Origin: an uncultured Caulobacteraceae bacterium
Lineage (GTDB): Bacteria > Pseudomonadota > Alphaproteobacteria > Caulobacterales > Caulobacteraceae
Reading direction: 5' to 3'
Assembly: GCA_903872075.1 (NCBI GenBank)
Contig: CAIQJF010000096.1
Span: 1-50,702, forward strand
Length of the DNA: 50,702 nt
Shown here: positions 14,475 to 23,651 of the stretch, in pieces
Position numbering within the stretch: the stretch's first letter is position 1
How the letters are laid out: each line of letters opens with the position of its first letter
Position numbers and translations under genes: made by a program
Notes under the pieces: model-generated
Told to the model about the DNA's origin: nothing
Database searches by the model: none
Seen by the model: the letters and a program-made list of their open reading frames with translations, nothing else

Positions 14475-15610
14475 GGCTTGAACATCTCCCGCGCGACGAT
14501 GACGCGCATGATTTCATTGGTGCCCTCGAGGATCTGATGCACGCGCAGGTCGCGCACGATCCGTTCCAGGGGGTAGTCCTTCAGATAGCCGTAGCCGCCG
14601 TGCAGCTGCAGGGCCTGGTTGGCGACCTCGAAACCGGCGTCGGTGGTGAAGCGCTTGGCCATGGCGCACAGACGCGTGGCGCTGGGATCGCCGGCGTCCA
14701 GGGCGGCGGCGGCGTTGCGCACCATAAGGCGGGCGGCCTCCAGGTCGGTGGCCATGTCGGCCAGCTTGAACTGCAGGCCCTGGAAGTCGCGCAGGGACCG
14801 GCCGAACTGCTTGCGGGTGTCGAGATAGGATTTGGCCGTGTCCAGGGCGAGCTGGGCGCCGCCGAGCGAGCAGGAGGCGATGTTCAGCCGCCCGCCATCC
14901 AGGCCCATCATGGCGATCTTGAAGCCCTGGCCCTCGTCGCCCACCCGGTTGGCGGCGGGAATGACCACATTGTCGAAATGGACCATGCCGGTGGGCTGGC
15001 TGTTCCAGCCCATCTTGCGCTCATTGGCCCCGAACGACAGGCCCGGAAGGCCCTTCTCCACCACGAAGGTGGAGACGCCGCCGGCCCCGTCGCCGCCGGA
15101 GCGGGCCATGACCACATAGACGTCCGAGGTTCCGGCGCCGGAGATGAAGGCCTTGGCGCCGTTCAGCACATAGGTGTCGCCCTCGCGCCGGGCGCTGGTG
15201 CGCAAGGACGCGGCGTCCGAGCCGGCCCCCGGCTCGGTGAGGCAATAGGAGGCGATCAGCTCCATGCTGGTCAGGCGCGGCAGATAGCGGCCGCGCAGGT
15301 CCTCGGAGCCGAAGCGGTCGATCATCCACGAGGCCATGTTGTGGATGGAGAGGAAGGCGGCGGTGGAGACATCCCCGTAGGACAGGGCCTCGAAGATCAG
15401 GGTGGCGTCCAGGCGGGTGAGGGCCGAGCCGCCCACGTCCTCCTTCACATAGATGCCGGCCAGGCCCAGGCCCGCGGCGGCGCGCAGAACGTCGACGGGG
15501 AAGATCTTCTCCTCGTCCCAGCGGGCCGAATGGGGGGCCATCTCGGCGGCCGCGAACGACCGGGCCATGTCCTGGATGGCCTGCTGATCTTCGGTGAGCT
15601 TGAAATCCAT
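14471..15610 (-). CDS. Acyl-CoA dehydrogenase, probably isobutyryl-CoA dehydrogenase
   Basis: The 379-residue flavoprotein has the ACAD signatures. YCLTEPGAGSDAASLRTSA is the FAD/substrate loop, GYGYLKDYPLERIVRDLRV is the C-terminal helix, and ILEGTNEIMRVIVAR carries the catalytic glutamate position used by short-chain members. It oxidises acyl-CoA to enoyl-CoA and passes electrons to ETF. Placement upstream of HIBYL-CoA hydrolase and downstream of mmsA points to isobutyryl-CoA as substrate. The start at 15610 (MDFKLTEDQQAI) is typical; an in-frame ATG at 15667 lies inside repeat copy 4 and is rejected. It shares an ATGA overlap with the next gene. Confidence 0.9.
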   Translation of the reverse strand: MDFKLTEDQQAIQDMARSFAAAEMAPHSARWDEEKIFPVDVLRAAAGLGLAGIYVKEDVGGSALTRLDATLIFEALSYGDVSTAAFLSIHNMASWMIDRFGSEDLRGRYLPRLTSMELIASYCLTEPGAGSDAASLRTSARREGDTYVLNGAKAFISGAGTSDVYVVMARSGGDGAGGVSTFVVEKGLPGLSFGANERKMGWNSQPTGMVHFDNVVIPAANRVGDEGQGFKIAMMGLDGGRLNIASCSLGGAQLALDTAKSYLDTRKQFGRSLRDFQGLQFKLADMATDLEAARLMVRNAAAALDAGDPSATRLCAMAKRFTTDAGFEVANQALQLHGGYGYLKDYPLERIVRDLRVHQILEGTNEIMRVIVAREMFKP

Positions 15611-15641
15611 ATCCCCAGACCCTCTTACGACGCGCGGGCGA

Positions 15642-15749
15642 GCGCCCCCTCCGGCGCTTCGCGCCACCTCCCCCGCAATGCGAGGGAGGAGAGCTTTCCT
15701 CCTCCCCCGTGCAACGGGGGGGGTGTCGGCGCAGCCGACGGAGGGGGCG
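15642..15749. repeat. Palindromic intergenic repeat, copy 4, inside the valine operon
   Basis: Arms GCGCCCCCTCC (15642-15652) and GGAGGGGGCG (15740-15749) enclose the usual nested hairpins, here GGCGCTTCGCGCC and GTCGGCGCAGCCGAC. It lies between mmsA and the acyl-CoA dehydrogenase gene, both on the minus strand, so if these are one transcript the element forms a strong hairpin cluster within it. Confidence 0.85.
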
Positions 15750-15771
15750 TCACGCCGACCAAGTAACGGTG

Positions 15772-17268
15772 CTACTTCATCGTCGGAATGACGAAGGCGC
15801 TGTCTTCGGTCGCGCCTTCGGGCCAGCGGGCGGTGATGGTCTTGACCTTGGTGTAGAACTTCACGCCCTCCACCCCGTGCTGGTTGGTGTCGCCGAAGGC
15901 CGAGCGCTTCCAGCCGCCGAAGGTGTGATAGGCCACCGGCACCGGGATCGGAACATTGATGCCCACCATGCCGACGTTGACGCGGGAGGCGAACTCCCGG
16001 GCGGCGCGACCGTTGCGGGTGAAGATGGCGACGCCGTTGCCATAGGGGTGTTCCGAGGGCAGGCGCAGCGCCTCCTCGAAGGTCTCGGCGCGGACGATCT
16101 GCAGCACCGGGCCGAAGATCTCTTCCTGATAGGTCTTCATCTCCGGCTTGACCTGGTCGAACAGGGACGGGCCGACGAAGAAGCCGTTCTCATAGCCCTG
16201 CAGGGAGAAGCCGCGGCCGTCGACCACCAGTTCGGCGCCTTCGTCGACGCCCATCTGGATGTAGTTCTCGATCTTCTGCTTGTGGGCGGCCGTGACCACC
16301 GGGCCGTACTGCGCGGCCGGGTCGGTGGAGATGCCGACCTTCAAGGTGTCGATCTCGGCCAGGATCTTCTCGCGCAGGGCGTCGGCGGTCTTGGCGCCCA
16401 CGGGCACCACCACCGGCAGGGCCATGCAGCGTTCGCCGGCTGAGCCATAGGCCGCGCCGATCAGGTCCTTCACGGCCTGGTCGAGGTCGGCGTCGGGCAG
16501 GATGATGCCGTGGTTCTTGGCCCCGCCCATGGCCTGGACGCGCTTGCCGTGCGCCGCGCCCACCGAATAGACGTAGGAGGCGATGTCGGAGGAGCCCACG
16601 AAACTCACCGCGCGGATCAGCGGGTGGGTGAGGATGGCGTCCACGGCGACCTTGTCGCCATGCACGACGTTCAGCACGCCGGCGGGCGCGCCGGCTTCCA
16701 TGAACAGTTCGGCCAGGCGGACCGGCAGGGTGGGGTCACGCTCGGAGGGCTTGAGGATGAAGCTGTTGCCCACGGCGATGGAGATGCCGAACATCCACAT
16801 CGGGATCATGCCCGGGAAATTGAACGGCGTGATGCCGGCGCAGACGCCGAGCGGCTGGCGCATGGAATAGACGTCGATCCCGGGGCCTGCGCCTTCGGTG
16901 TACTCGCCCTTGAGAATATGTGGGATGCCGCAGGCGAATTCGATCACTTCCAGACCGCGCTGGATGTCGCCCTTGGAGTCGGCCACCACCTTGCCGTGTT
17001 CGCTGGAGAGCAGCTCGGCCAGTTCGTCCATGCGCGCTTCCACAAGGCGCTTGAACTCGAACATGACGCGGGCGCGGCGCTGGGGATTGGTGGCGGCCCA
17101 GCCGATCTGGGCCTTGGCGGCGATCTGCACGGCGGCGTCGAGTTCGGCGGCGGTGGCGAGGCCGACCCGCGCCTGAACTTCGCCTGTGTTGGGATTGAAC
17201 ACGTCGCCGAAGCGGCCGCTGGCGCCGACGAGGCTGTTGCCGTCGACGAAATGATCGATTTGCCGCAT
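15772..17268 (-). CDS. mmsA: Methylmalonate-semialdehyde dehydrogenase (CoA-acylating)
   Basis: The 498-residue aldehyde dehydrogenase has the MmsA-specific features. GITPFNFPGMIPMWMFGI stands in the cofactor region, FVGSSDIASYVYSVGAAHGK at the NAD site, and GSAGERCMALPVVV contains the catalytic cysteine. MmsA converts methylmalonate semialdehyde or malonate semialdehyde to propionyl- or acetyl-CoA with NAD+ and CoA, the last steps of valine and beta-alanine catabolism. AAGGGAGAC lies before the ATG. It opens a minus-strand group of four genes for valine degradation, although a repeat element separates it from the other three. Length and motifs are normal. Confidence 0.95.
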   Translation of the reverse strand: MRQIDHFVDGNSLVGASGRFGDVFNPNTGEVQARVGLATAAELDAAVQIAAKAQIGWAATNPQRRARVMFEFKRLVEARMDELAELLSSEHGKVVADSKGDIQRGLEVIEFACGIPHILKGEYTEGAGPGIDVYSMRQPLGVCAGITPFNFPGMIPMWMFGISIAVGNSFILKPSERDPTLPVRLAELFMEAGAPAGVLNVVHGDKVAVDAILTHPLIRAVSFVGSSDIASYVYSVGAAHGKRVQAMGGAKNHGIILPDADLDQAVKDLIGAAYGSAGERCMALPVVVPVGAKTADALREKILAEIDTLKVGISTDPAAQYGPVVTAAHKQKIENYIQMGVDEGAELVVDGRGFSLQGYENGFFVGPSLFDQVKPEMKTYQEEIFGPVLQIVRAETFEEALRLPSEHPYGNGVAIFTRNGRAAREFASRVNVGMVGINVPIPVPVAYHTFGGWKRSAFGDTNQHGVEGVKFYTKVKTITARWPEGATEDSAFVIPTMK

Positions 17269-17485
17269 GGGCCGTCTCCCTTGGCCGTAACAATCACGGC
17301 TGCTTGTTTTAGTCCTTAACCCGCCCCGGGCGTCCCGCGAAAGGCCGCGCCGACATTTCGCCCTGTCCGGCGACAGGTCTTAGATCGGCGGGCGGGCGCC
17401 GCACAAGGCGCCGGGCGCCCCCCGGGGCGAGTCTTCACCCCTGCGGCGACCGGGACTAGGGTCGGCGGCGAACCCGGAGACGGTC

Positions 17486-18301
17486 ATGGCCCTCACGCCC
17501 GCGCAGCAGACGCTTCTGGACCGGATTCACGCGGTGCTGGCCGCCGATCCGGTGATCCTCGCGGCCTGGCTGGGCGGCAGCCTGGGCGCGGGCGGCGGCG
17601 ATAGGTTCAGCGATTTGGATGTGGTGGTCCTCACCGCCGCCGGCGCGACGAGCCAGACCGGCCAGCGCTACGCCGCGACCATCGACGCCATCGCCCCGCC
17701 GGCCCTGGTCAATCCCCTGTTCGGCGCGCGGGTGGTCAATGTGGTGACGCTGGATTGGGAGCGGTTCGACCTCAGTTTCGTGGAGCCGGGGGAACTGGGC
17801 CGCTTCGATCCCGCGCGCCTGACCCTTCTGTTCAATCGCGGCGACCACGTCCCGCCGCCGCGCGCCGCCGAGGCAGCCTATGCGCCCGCGCCGGAGACGG
17901 TGCTGGCCCTGGTCAACGAGTTCCTGCGGGTGCTCGGCCTGGCGGTCGTGGGGCTGGAGCGGGAGGAATATGTGCTGGGCCTCACCGGGCTGGAATTGCT
18001 GCGCCGCCTGACCCTGGATCTGATGCTGGAGGAAAACGGCGTCTCGCCGGCCGATCGGGGCGGGGCCCTGCACCGCAATCCGTTCCTGACCCAGGATCAG
18101 CGGCGGGCGCTGGAGACCCTGCGGCCGGCCGCGGCGAACCGCGCCGACCTGCTGGCGGGCGACGCCGCCATCGCGGCGGTCTTCCTGCCCCGGGCGCGGG
18201 CTCTGGCCGCCCGGACGGGCGCGGTGTGGCCGCAGGCGTTCGAGGAGGCCACCCGGCGGCATCTGCGCGAGCGGCTGGGTCTTGAGATACCGACCGGCTG
18301 A
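17486..18301 (+). CDS. Nucleotidyltransferase-fold protein
   Basis: The 271-residue protein begins with a minimal nucleotidyltransferase signature. WLGGSLGAG (Gly31-Ser32) is followed by DRFSDLDVVV with the metal-binding Asp43 and Asp45. Aminoglycoside adenylyltransferases, Pol-beta-like and MNT-type toxins share this. The helical C-terminal part (residues about 130-260) is longer than in MNT antitoxin-type proteins and resembles streptomycin or lincosamide adenylyltransferase-like proteins, but I see no specific substrate motif. GGAGAC precedes the ATG. It stands between divergent mmsA and the carboxylesterase gene on the same strand, with 70 bases to the latter. The fold is well supported; the substrate is unknown. 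Confidence 0.8.
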   Translation: MALTPAQQTLLDRIHAVLAADPVILAAWLGGSLGAGGGDRFSDLDVVVLTAAGATSQTGQRYAATIDAIAPPALVNPLFGARVVNVVTLDWERFDLSFVEPGELGRFDPARLTLLFNRGDHVPPPRAAEAAYAPAPETVLALVNEFLRVLGLAVVGLEREEYVLGLTGLELLRRLTLDLMLEENGVSPADRGGALHRNPFLTQDQRRALETLRPAAANRADLLAGDAAIAAVFLPRARALAARTGAVWPQAFEEATRRHLRERLGLEIPTG

Positions 18302-18371
18302 CCCGGGAGCGCCCTTGACCCGGCGCCGTCGCCGGGGATCATCGGGGCGGAGCACCTCCGGGGAGAGACGC

Positions 18372-19880
18372 ATGCGTCGAGGATTTCACGGGCTTCTGGC
18401 CCTGACGATGATGGGGCTCGCCCCAGCCAGCGCGGCGCGAGCCGACGAGCCCGCACCGACAGCGCGCACCGATGCGGGGCCGGTGACGGGCCTGACCCGC
18501 GGTCCGGCCAGGGTGTTTCTGGCCATCCCCTTCGCGGCGCCGCCGGTGGGACCGCTGCGCTGGGCGCCGCCGGCCGCGCCGAAACCCTGGACCGAAGCAC
18601 GGGCCGCGACGACGCCCGGCCCCGGCTGCCCGCAGAAGGTGATGGCGGGGGTCCCGAACCTCGGCGGCTACATGGGCGCCACGTCCGAGGACTGCCTGAC
18701 CCTGGACGTCACCGCGCCGAAGGCGGCGACGAAAGCCCCGGTGATGGTGTGGATCTATGGCGGCGGCAACAGCAGCGGGGCGACCAACCTGCCGAGCTAT
18801 GACGCAACCAACTTCGCTCGTGACGGGGTGGTGACGGTGGCCACGAACTATCGCCTGGGCGCCTTGGGCTTCTTCGCCCATCCCGCGCTGGATGCGGCGG
18901 CCAAGGGCGCGCCGGTCGCCAACTACGGCCTCATGGACCAGATCGCCGCGCTCAAATGGGTGAAGCGAAATATCGCCGCCTTCGGGGGCGATCCGGACAA
19001 TGTCACCCTGTTCGGCGAATCGGCCGGCGGGGCCGACGTGCTGCAGCTGATGGCCATGCCCGCCGCGCGCGGCCTGTTCCGCAGGGCAATCGTCCAGTCC
19101 GGCGGGGGCTGGGGGTCGCCGCAACCGCTCGCTGAGGCCGAGATGCAGGGCGTTAAGGTCGCTGCGGCGGCGGGCGTTCCGGCCGGCAAGGCGACGGCGC
19201 AGGCCCTGCGCGCGCTGCCCGCCTCGGCGCTGGTGGGCGCGGGCGAGACGCGGATCATCGCCGACGGCAGGCTGGTCACCGAGGGCCCGGCGGCGGCCTT
19301 CGCAGCCGGTCGCGCGGCGGCGGTGCCCCTGATCATCGGCTCCAACAGCAACGAAGCCTCGCTGATGGGCGCCTTCGGCCAGACCGCGGCCGCCCTCATC
19401 GCCCAGACGCCGCCGGCCGTGCGCGCGGCCTATGAGCCGGACGCGGCCACGGACGCCGACCTCGCCCGGCAGCTGTTCAACGACAAGGCCATGGGCGGGC
19501 CGGCCCGCTGGATCGCGGCCAAGGCCTCGGCGAAGGCGCCGGCCTGGCTCTACTATTTCTCCTATGTGCCCGAGCGGCAGCGGGGCATCCGGCCGGGAAC
19601 CAACCATGCCTCGGAGATTCCCTTCGTCTTCGATTCCCTGGACGCCGTGCCCGGGCGCACGCCGTTGATCCAGCCCAGCGAGCGGGCAGCGGCGAAACTG
19701 GCCCATTCCTGCTGGGTCGCCTTCGCCCGCACTGGGAAGCCCGCCTGCGACGGCCAGGCCTGGCCCGCCTATACGCCCGCAACTAACCAGCTGCTGGAGA
19801 TCGGCGCTCCGGCAGGCGTGCGCACCCACTTTCGCAAGGCCCAGCTCGACGCCCAGGCGGCGGCGGCCGGGGTGAAATGA
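18372..19880 (+). CDS. Exported type B carboxylesterase
   Basis: The start at 18372 (preceded by GGGGAGAGA) yields a 502-residue protein with a signal peptide ending near SAARA (residue 24). A longer frame to 18282 would hide the signal and overlap the nucleotidyltransferase gene. The alpha/beta-hydrolase of the carboxylesterase type B family is clear. The oxyanion motif is IYGGGN (128-133), the nucleophile Ser218 lies in GESAGGA, the acid is the glutamate in SNSNEAS, and the histidine lies in GTNHASEIPFVF. These enzymes hydrolyse esters of varied alcohols and acids; some fungal and bacterial relatives act on aromatic esters. Likely periplasmic. Substrate not determined. Confidence 0.9.
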   Translation: MRRGFHGLLALTMMGLAPASAARADEPAPTARTDAGPVTGLTRGPARVFLAIPFAAPPVGPLRWAPPAAPKPWTEARAATTPGPGCPQKVMAGVPNLGGYMGATSEDCLTLDVTAPKAATKAPVMVWIYGGGNSSGATNLPSYDATNFARDGVVTVATNYRLGALGFFAHPALDAAAKGAPVANYGLMDQIAALKWVKRNIAAFGGDPDNVTLFGESAGGADVLQLMAMPAARGLFRRAIVQSGGGWGSPQPLAEAEMQGVKVAAAAGVPAGKATAQALRALPASALVGAGETRIIADGRLVTEGPAAAFAAGRAAAVPLIIGSNSNEASLMGAFGQTAAALIAQTPPAVRAAYEPDAATDADLARQLFNDKAMGGPARWIAAKASAKAPAWLYYFSYVPERQRGIRPGTNHASEIPFVFDSLDAVPGRTPLIQPSERAAAKLAHSCWVAFARTGKPACDGQAWPAYTPATNQLLEIGAPAGVRTHFRKAQLDAQAAAAGVK

Positions 19881-19978
19881 GACCAAGCCCGGCGCTGGGA
19901 TAATCGTTGCCTGAACGCCGCGCCGGACGGTAGTTTGCGCGCCCCGTCGCGAGGCCGACGCGGCAGAAGGACGTCGAG

Positions 19979-20470
19979 ATGAGCGAGCAGCCGCGGGTGG
20001 CGATCATCATGGGCAGCCGCTCGGACTGGCCGACCATGAAGGGCGCCGCCGAGAGCCTGGACGCCCTTGGCGTCAGCTATGAGACCAAGGTCGTCTCGGC
20101 CCATCGCACCCCCGCCCGGCTGTATGAGTTCGCCACCTCGGCCAAGGCCAGGGGCTTTCAGGTGATCATCGCCGGGGCCGGCGGCGCGGCCCATCTTCCC
20201 GGCATGACCGCCAGCATGACCGAGCTGCCGGTGCTGGGGGTTCCCGTGCAGTCGAAGGCCCTGAGCGGCCTGGATTCCTTGCTCTCCATTGTCCAGATGC
20301 CGGCGGGCGTTCCCGTGGCGACCCTGGCGATCGGCGAGGCGGGCGCGCGCAACGCCGGCCTGCTGGCCGCCCAGATTCTGGCCCTGGCCGATCCGGCCCT
20401 GGCCACGCGTCTCGCCGAACAGCGGGCCCGCCAGACCGCCGCCGTGGCCGAGACGGTCGAGGACAACTGA
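19979..20470 (+). CDS. purE: N5-carboxyaminoimidazole ribonucleotide mutase PurE
   Basis: A 163-residue class I Pur[14 protein letters not shown] binds the phosphate, [12 protein letters not shown] holds the active-site histidine, and [14 protein letters not shown] with GVPVQSK completes the site. It moves the carboxyl group of N5-CAIR to carbon 4 in purine synthesis. The gene is followed six bases later by purK, whose product makes N5-CAIR, so the pair forms the usual purEK operon and the two enzymes act in sequence. AGAAGGA sits just upstream of the start. All motifs are intact and the length is normal. Confidence 0.97.
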   Translation: MSEQPRVAIIMGSRSDWPTMKGAAESLDALGVSYETKVVSAHRTPARLYEFATSAKARGFQVIIAGAGGAAHLPGMTASMTELPVLGVPVQSKALSGLDSLLSIVQMPAGVPVATLAIGEAGARNAGLLAAQILALADPALATRLAEQRARQTAAVAETVEDN

Positions 20471-20476
20471 CACCAC

Positions 20477-21571
20477 ATGACCGCCTTCCCCCTGCCTCCG
20501 GGCTCCACCATCGGCATCCTCGGCGGCGGCCAGCTGGGCCGCATGCTGGCCATGGCCGCGGCCCGGCTCGGCTTCGACTGTGTGATCCTGACCCCCGAGA
20601 TCGACTCGCCCGCCTCGCGCGTCGCCGCCCACACCCTGGTGGCGGCCTATGACGATCGCGGCGCCCTGGCCGAACTGGCCCGACGCTCCCAGGTGATCAC
20701 CTTCGAGTTCGAGAACGTCCCCGCCGCCGTCGTGGCCGAACTGTCACGGCTGGGCGCCGAGGTGGCGCCCCCCACCCGCGCCTTGGCGGTGTCGCAGGAC
20801 CGTCTGGAGGAGAAGAGCTTCCTGAACAGCGCCGGGATCGGCACGGTCGGCTTCGCCCGTGTGGACTCCGAGGCCGACCTCAAGGCGGCCTTCCAGCGTT
20901 TCGGCCCGCCCCTCCTGCTGAAGACGCGGCAAGGCGGTTATGACGGCAAGGGCCAGATCTGGGTGGAGAAGGCCGATCAGTCCGCCGCGGCGTTCGACGC
21001 CCTCGGCCGGCGGCCCTGCATCGCCGAGACGCCCGCCGCCTTCAAACGGGAAGTGGCCGTCATCGCCGCGCGCGGCCGGGATGGCGAGATCGCCCTCTAC
21101 CCCTTGACCGAAAGCCACCACGAGAACGGCATCCTGCGCCGCACCAGCGCCCCGGCCCAGGGCACGCCGAAGTTGTTCGCCGACGCCGAGAAAATCGCCG
21201 CGACCCTGCTCTCGGCCCTCGGCTATGTGGGAGTGCTGGGACTGGAACTGTTCGATCTCAACGACGGACGGCTGCTGGTTAATGAGTTCGCGCCGCGGGT
21301 GCACAACACCGGCCACTGGACTCTGGACGGCTGCGAGGTGGATCAGTTCGAACAGCATATCCGCGCCGTGGCCGGCTGGCCGCTCGGCCCCACCGCCGCC
21401 CATCACCATGTGGAAATGACCAACCTGCTGGGCGACGAGGCCCTGACCTGGGCGAAACTGGCCCGAGAGCCGGAGACCCGAATCTGGCTCTATGGCAAAC
21501 GAGCCCCGCAGCCGGGCCGCAAGATGGGCCATGTCAATCGCCTGTCCCCCCTGCAGGACGGCAGAGGCTGA
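20477..21571 (+). CDS. purK: 5-(carboxyamino)imidazole ribonucleotide synthase PurK
   Basis: The 364-residue ATP-grasp enzyme carboxylates AIR with ATP and bicarbonate to give N5-CAIR. IGILGGGQLGRMLAMAA is the N-terminal signature, LKTRQGGYDGKGQ lies in the ATP-grasp lobe, and NEFAPRVHNTGHWT is the conserved PurK box with metal and substrate ligands. It follows purE by six bases. The C-terminus (LYGKRAPQPGRKMGHVNRL) is typical, so the gene is complete. It converges on the COQ9-family gene with a 16-base gap and no obvious terminator hairpin. Confidence 0.97.
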   Translation: MTAFPLPPGSTIGILGGGQLGRMLAMAAARLGFDCVILTPEIDSPASRVAAHTLVAAYDDRGALAELARRSQVITFEFENVPAAVVAELSRLGAEVAPPTRALAVSQDRLEEKSFLNSAGIGTVGFARVDSEADLKAAFQRFGPPLLLKTRQGGYDGKGQIWVEKADQSAAAFDALGRRPCIAETPAAFKREVAVIAARGRDGEIALYPLTESHHENGILRRTSAPAQGTPKLFADAEKIAATLLSALGYVGVLGLELFDLNDGRLLVNEFAPRVHNTGHWTLDGCEVDQFEQHIRAVAGWPLGPTAAHHHVEMTNLLGDEALTWAKLAREPETRIWLYGKRAPQPGRKMGHVNRLSPLQDGRG

Positions 21572-21587
21572 GGTCCGGCGCGCGCGC

Positions 21588-22256
21588 TCAGGCGGCGGCG
21601 CGGCCGTAGCGCAGCCGCCCGAGCGCGGCGGCGGCCTTGGCCGGGAGATCGCCGGCGGCGAGGCCGCCTTTCCACTTCTCGAAGGCCATGACGGCGGCGA
21701 TGCGGCGGTCGAGATGGGCCTCGGCGGCGCTGACACCGGCTGTCACACGAAGGGCCAGGGTGGAGAGCAGGATCTCCGCCAGCAGGGCGCGCTTGGTGTA
21801 GTGGTTCTCGTCGGTGGCCGTGTCGCCGGCCCAGCGCCAGATGCCGTCGGCGCTGGCCCAGAGCAGGCGAAGGCCCAGGGCGGCGTTGGAGGGAAGGACC
21901 AGAAAGCCCATCCAGCGTTTCACGACGGGGGCATCGGCGGCGGCGGCATCGATCCGGGCCAGGGCGCCGGCGCGGATTCGCTCGCGGATTTTCAACGTGG
22001 CGGGATCGCGCCCGGCCAAAGCGGCAAGCCCCGCGGCGTCGTGGCGGCGCGCCAGGAGGGCGGCAAGATCGCGCGGCCCTTCCGGCAGCAGCAGTTCGGC
22101 TTCCGCCAGAGTCAGGTCGCAGTCCCGAGCGGCGGCGGCCATGAGGCGGCGAGTCCAACCGAAGGTTTCCACGTGACCGAGGGCGGCGGACAGGAGTCTC
22201 GCCTCGGTCTCGTCGGCCCAGTCAGGTTCGGTGTTCATGAGTCCATTTACACCCAT
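21588..22256 (-). CDS. COQ9-family protein (ubiquinone biosynthesis)
   Basis: The 222-residue all-helical protein matches bacterial COQ9. It has an N-terminal TetR-like bundle ([20 protein letters not shown]) and the C-terminal COQ9 helix region with [19 protein letters not shown] and [24 protein letters not shown]9 proteins bind lipids and present ubiquinone precursors to COQ7 for hydroxylation at the membrane. The start may be ATG 22256 or, six codons later, ATG 22238; neither has a strong ribosome site. It is divergent from rpsU, sharing a short intergenic region. An ABC1/UbiB-like gene lies at 32011 but is not linked in an operon. Confidence 0.88.
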   Translation of the reverse strand: MGVNGLMNTEPDWADETEARLLSAALGHVETFGWTRRLMAAAARDCDLTLAEAELLLPEGPRDLAALLARRHDAAGLAALAGRDPATLKIRERIRAGALARIDAAAADAPVVKRWMGFLVLPSNAALGLRLLWASADGIWRWAGDTATDENHYTKRALLAEILLSTLALRVTAGVSAAEAHLDRRIAAVMAFEKWKGGLAAGDLPAKAAAALGRLRYGRAAA

Positions 22257-22265
22257 CCGCTTGCA

Positions 22266-22294
22266 TGGACAAAAGATCGTCGGCCTGCTATCTG
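22266..22294 (+). promoter_or_regulatory. Candidate promoter of rpsU
   Basis: TGGACA (22266-22271) and TATCTG (22289-22294) are separated by 17 bases, about 75 bases before the rpsU start codon. The leader between holds two small hairpins, TTCCG/CGGAA around 22305-22326 and CCCG/CGGG around 22335-22350. The match is moderate and not proven. Confidence 0.4.
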
Positions 22295-22366
22295 CCGCGC
22301 CTTGTTCCGGAGGGGCTCTTTCGGAAAAGCCGTCCCGTGGCCTCGCGGGAACCCACAGGAGGACCG

Positions 22367-22603
22367 GTGGTTCAGATTTTCGTTCGTGACAACAATGTCG
22401 ACCAGGCGCTCAAGGCGCTGAAGAAGAAGATGCAACGTGAAGGTTCGTTCCGCGAAATGAAGCGGCACGTACATTACGAAAAGCCTTCGGAAAAGCGCGC
22501 CCGCCAGAAAGCGGAAGCCGTGCGCCGGGCTCGCAAGCTCGCCCGCAAGCGTATGCAGCGCGAAGGCCTGATCGCCGCCCCGAAGAAGGTCGCGCGCGCT
22601 TAG
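22367..22603 (+). CDS. rpsU: 30S ribosomal protein S21
   Basis: The 78-residue product starts at a GTG (22367) placed eight bases after a strong ACAGGAGG; no ATG would give the normal S21 N-terminus, so the GTG decides the start. The sequence [20 protein letters not shown] and the basic tail with [12 protein letters not shown] are standard S21. The protein binds the platform of the 30S subunit near the anti-Shine-Dalgarno helix and assists initiation. Its stop overlaps that of the convergent hydrolase gene in the four bases TTAG. The unlabelled stretch before GTG is a leader, not coding. Confidence 0.96.
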   Translation: MVQIFVRDNNVDQALKALKKKMQREGSFREMKRHVHYEKPSEKRARQKAEAVRRARKLARKRMQREGLIAAPKKVARA

Positions 22604-23502
22604 ACTTGATGCTGGCCGGTGACGGTGTCGCCGGCCCCCGCATGTGCGATTCCGCGGATGATCGCGTCGGCATAGACGCCGTTCAGCATCGTGGCGTGGG
22701 AGGCTCCCGCCACATTTTCCACCAGACCCTTGTGTGACGCCCGGGCCGGAGCCATCTGCACGGCCCGGAACGATCCACGTTCCCCAGCCGCACCGGCGAG
22801 GATTACGGCCACCGGCAAGCGTGGATCAAACGGTCCCGCATCCCTGGCCTGACGGGCGCTCTCAGACCAGCTGTCCACCTCCTTTGACGCCCAGTGGTTG
22901 TGGGCCGCGTGGGCGAAGGCCCAGCGCTTCTCGATCCCCGCCGCCCCCTCCAGGCCGATGGCGTCGCCGAGGCCGGTTCCCGACAGGGGTCCGAGCAACC
23001 CCGCGCCCGCGCCCCAGGCCGCGAGGCGCGAGGCCAGGCCGAACTGCTCGACAAAACCGCTGACCACCTTCGAATTCATCGCTTCGGGCGTGGTGGCGTC
23101 CACCAGCACAACGCCGACGATGCGCTCGGCGTTGCGCGCCGCGAACAGCCGCACGTGCAGACCGGCCATGGAGTGGCCACACAGCAGGAACGGGCCCGAC
23201 TCTCCGGCGTGGAGAAGCAGCCGCTCAAGATCATGGACGATGGCGCTGGATGTCCGGGGCTCTGGTCCCTGTTGCGAAAAGCCCAGCCCCGCCCGATCAT
23301 AGGCCATGGACCGCCGCCCCTGCGCCGCCAGCTTGGCCTGAACCGCCGCCCAGTCAGCCGAAAAGCCGAAAGCCCCCGCCTCCAACACCACCAGGGGTGA
23401 CGTCGACTCCGCGGGACCGGCGAACACCGCATGCAGGGCCCGCCCGGCCCCGATATCGATCAGGCGGCCACGCGGTTTCGGGCTCACTGGCGCGTTCGGC
23501 AT
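22600..23502 (-). CDS. Alpha/beta hydrolase
   Basis: A 300-residue alpha/beta-fold hydrolase. [14 protein letters not shown] supplies the oxyanion region, YDRAGLGFS follows, and the nucleophile is Ser111 in [11 protein letters not shown]. The histidine is probably in GASHATML near the C-terminus. The protein has no signal peptide. Related proteins include esterases and C-C bond hydrolases, and the sequence gives no specificity. Its stop overlaps that of rpsU on the other strand, which makes the pair strictly convergent. There is no obvious operon partner. Confidence 0.87.
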   Translation of the reverse strand: MPNAPVSPKPRGRLIDIGAGRALHAVFAGPAESTSPLVVLEAGAFGFSADWAAVQAKLAAQGRRSMAYDRAGLGFSQQGPEPRTSSAIVHDLERLLLHAGESGPFLLCGHSMAGLHVRLFAARNAERIVGVVLVDATTPEAMNSKVVSGFVEQFGLASRLAAWGAGAGLLGPLSGTGLGDAIGLEGAAGIEKRWAFAHAAHNHWASKEVDSWSESARQARDAGPFDPRLPVAVILAGAAGERGSFRAVQMAPARASHKGLVENVAGASHATMLNGVYADAIIRGIAHAGAGDTVTGQHQV

Positions 23503-23588
23503 CGTGAGGCGACCTGACTCCCTTCGGCGCGCCGCCGCGCCCTCAGAGCGAAATCTAGCCGGGCCTTACGTAAAGGGAAAGTGACGCC

Positions 23589-23617
23589 TTGCCGTTGCGG
23601 CGCCGAATATGGATAAC
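23589..23617 (+). promoter_or_regulatory. Candidate promoter of the small secreted protein gene
   Basis: TTGCCG (23589-23594) and GATAAC (23612-23617) with a 17-base spacer lie about 35 bases before the ATG at 23652. They are reasonable sigma-70-type boxes in otherwise G+C-rich sequence. Confidence 0.4.
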
Positions 23618-23651
23618 GGCGCGAAGACTGTCATTTCCTCGGAGACGCCGC

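Noticed and set aside
12436..15749. G+C-rich palindromes considered as CRISPR repeats or rho-independent terminators
   Set aside because: They are scattered single elements without regular spacing or spacers, and no T-run follows; a dispersed repeat family explains them better.
18339..19886. Open frame antisense to the type B carboxylesterase
   Set aside because: The plus-strand esterase has a signal peptide and all catalytic motifs; the antisense product is repetitive Gly/Arg/His sequence.
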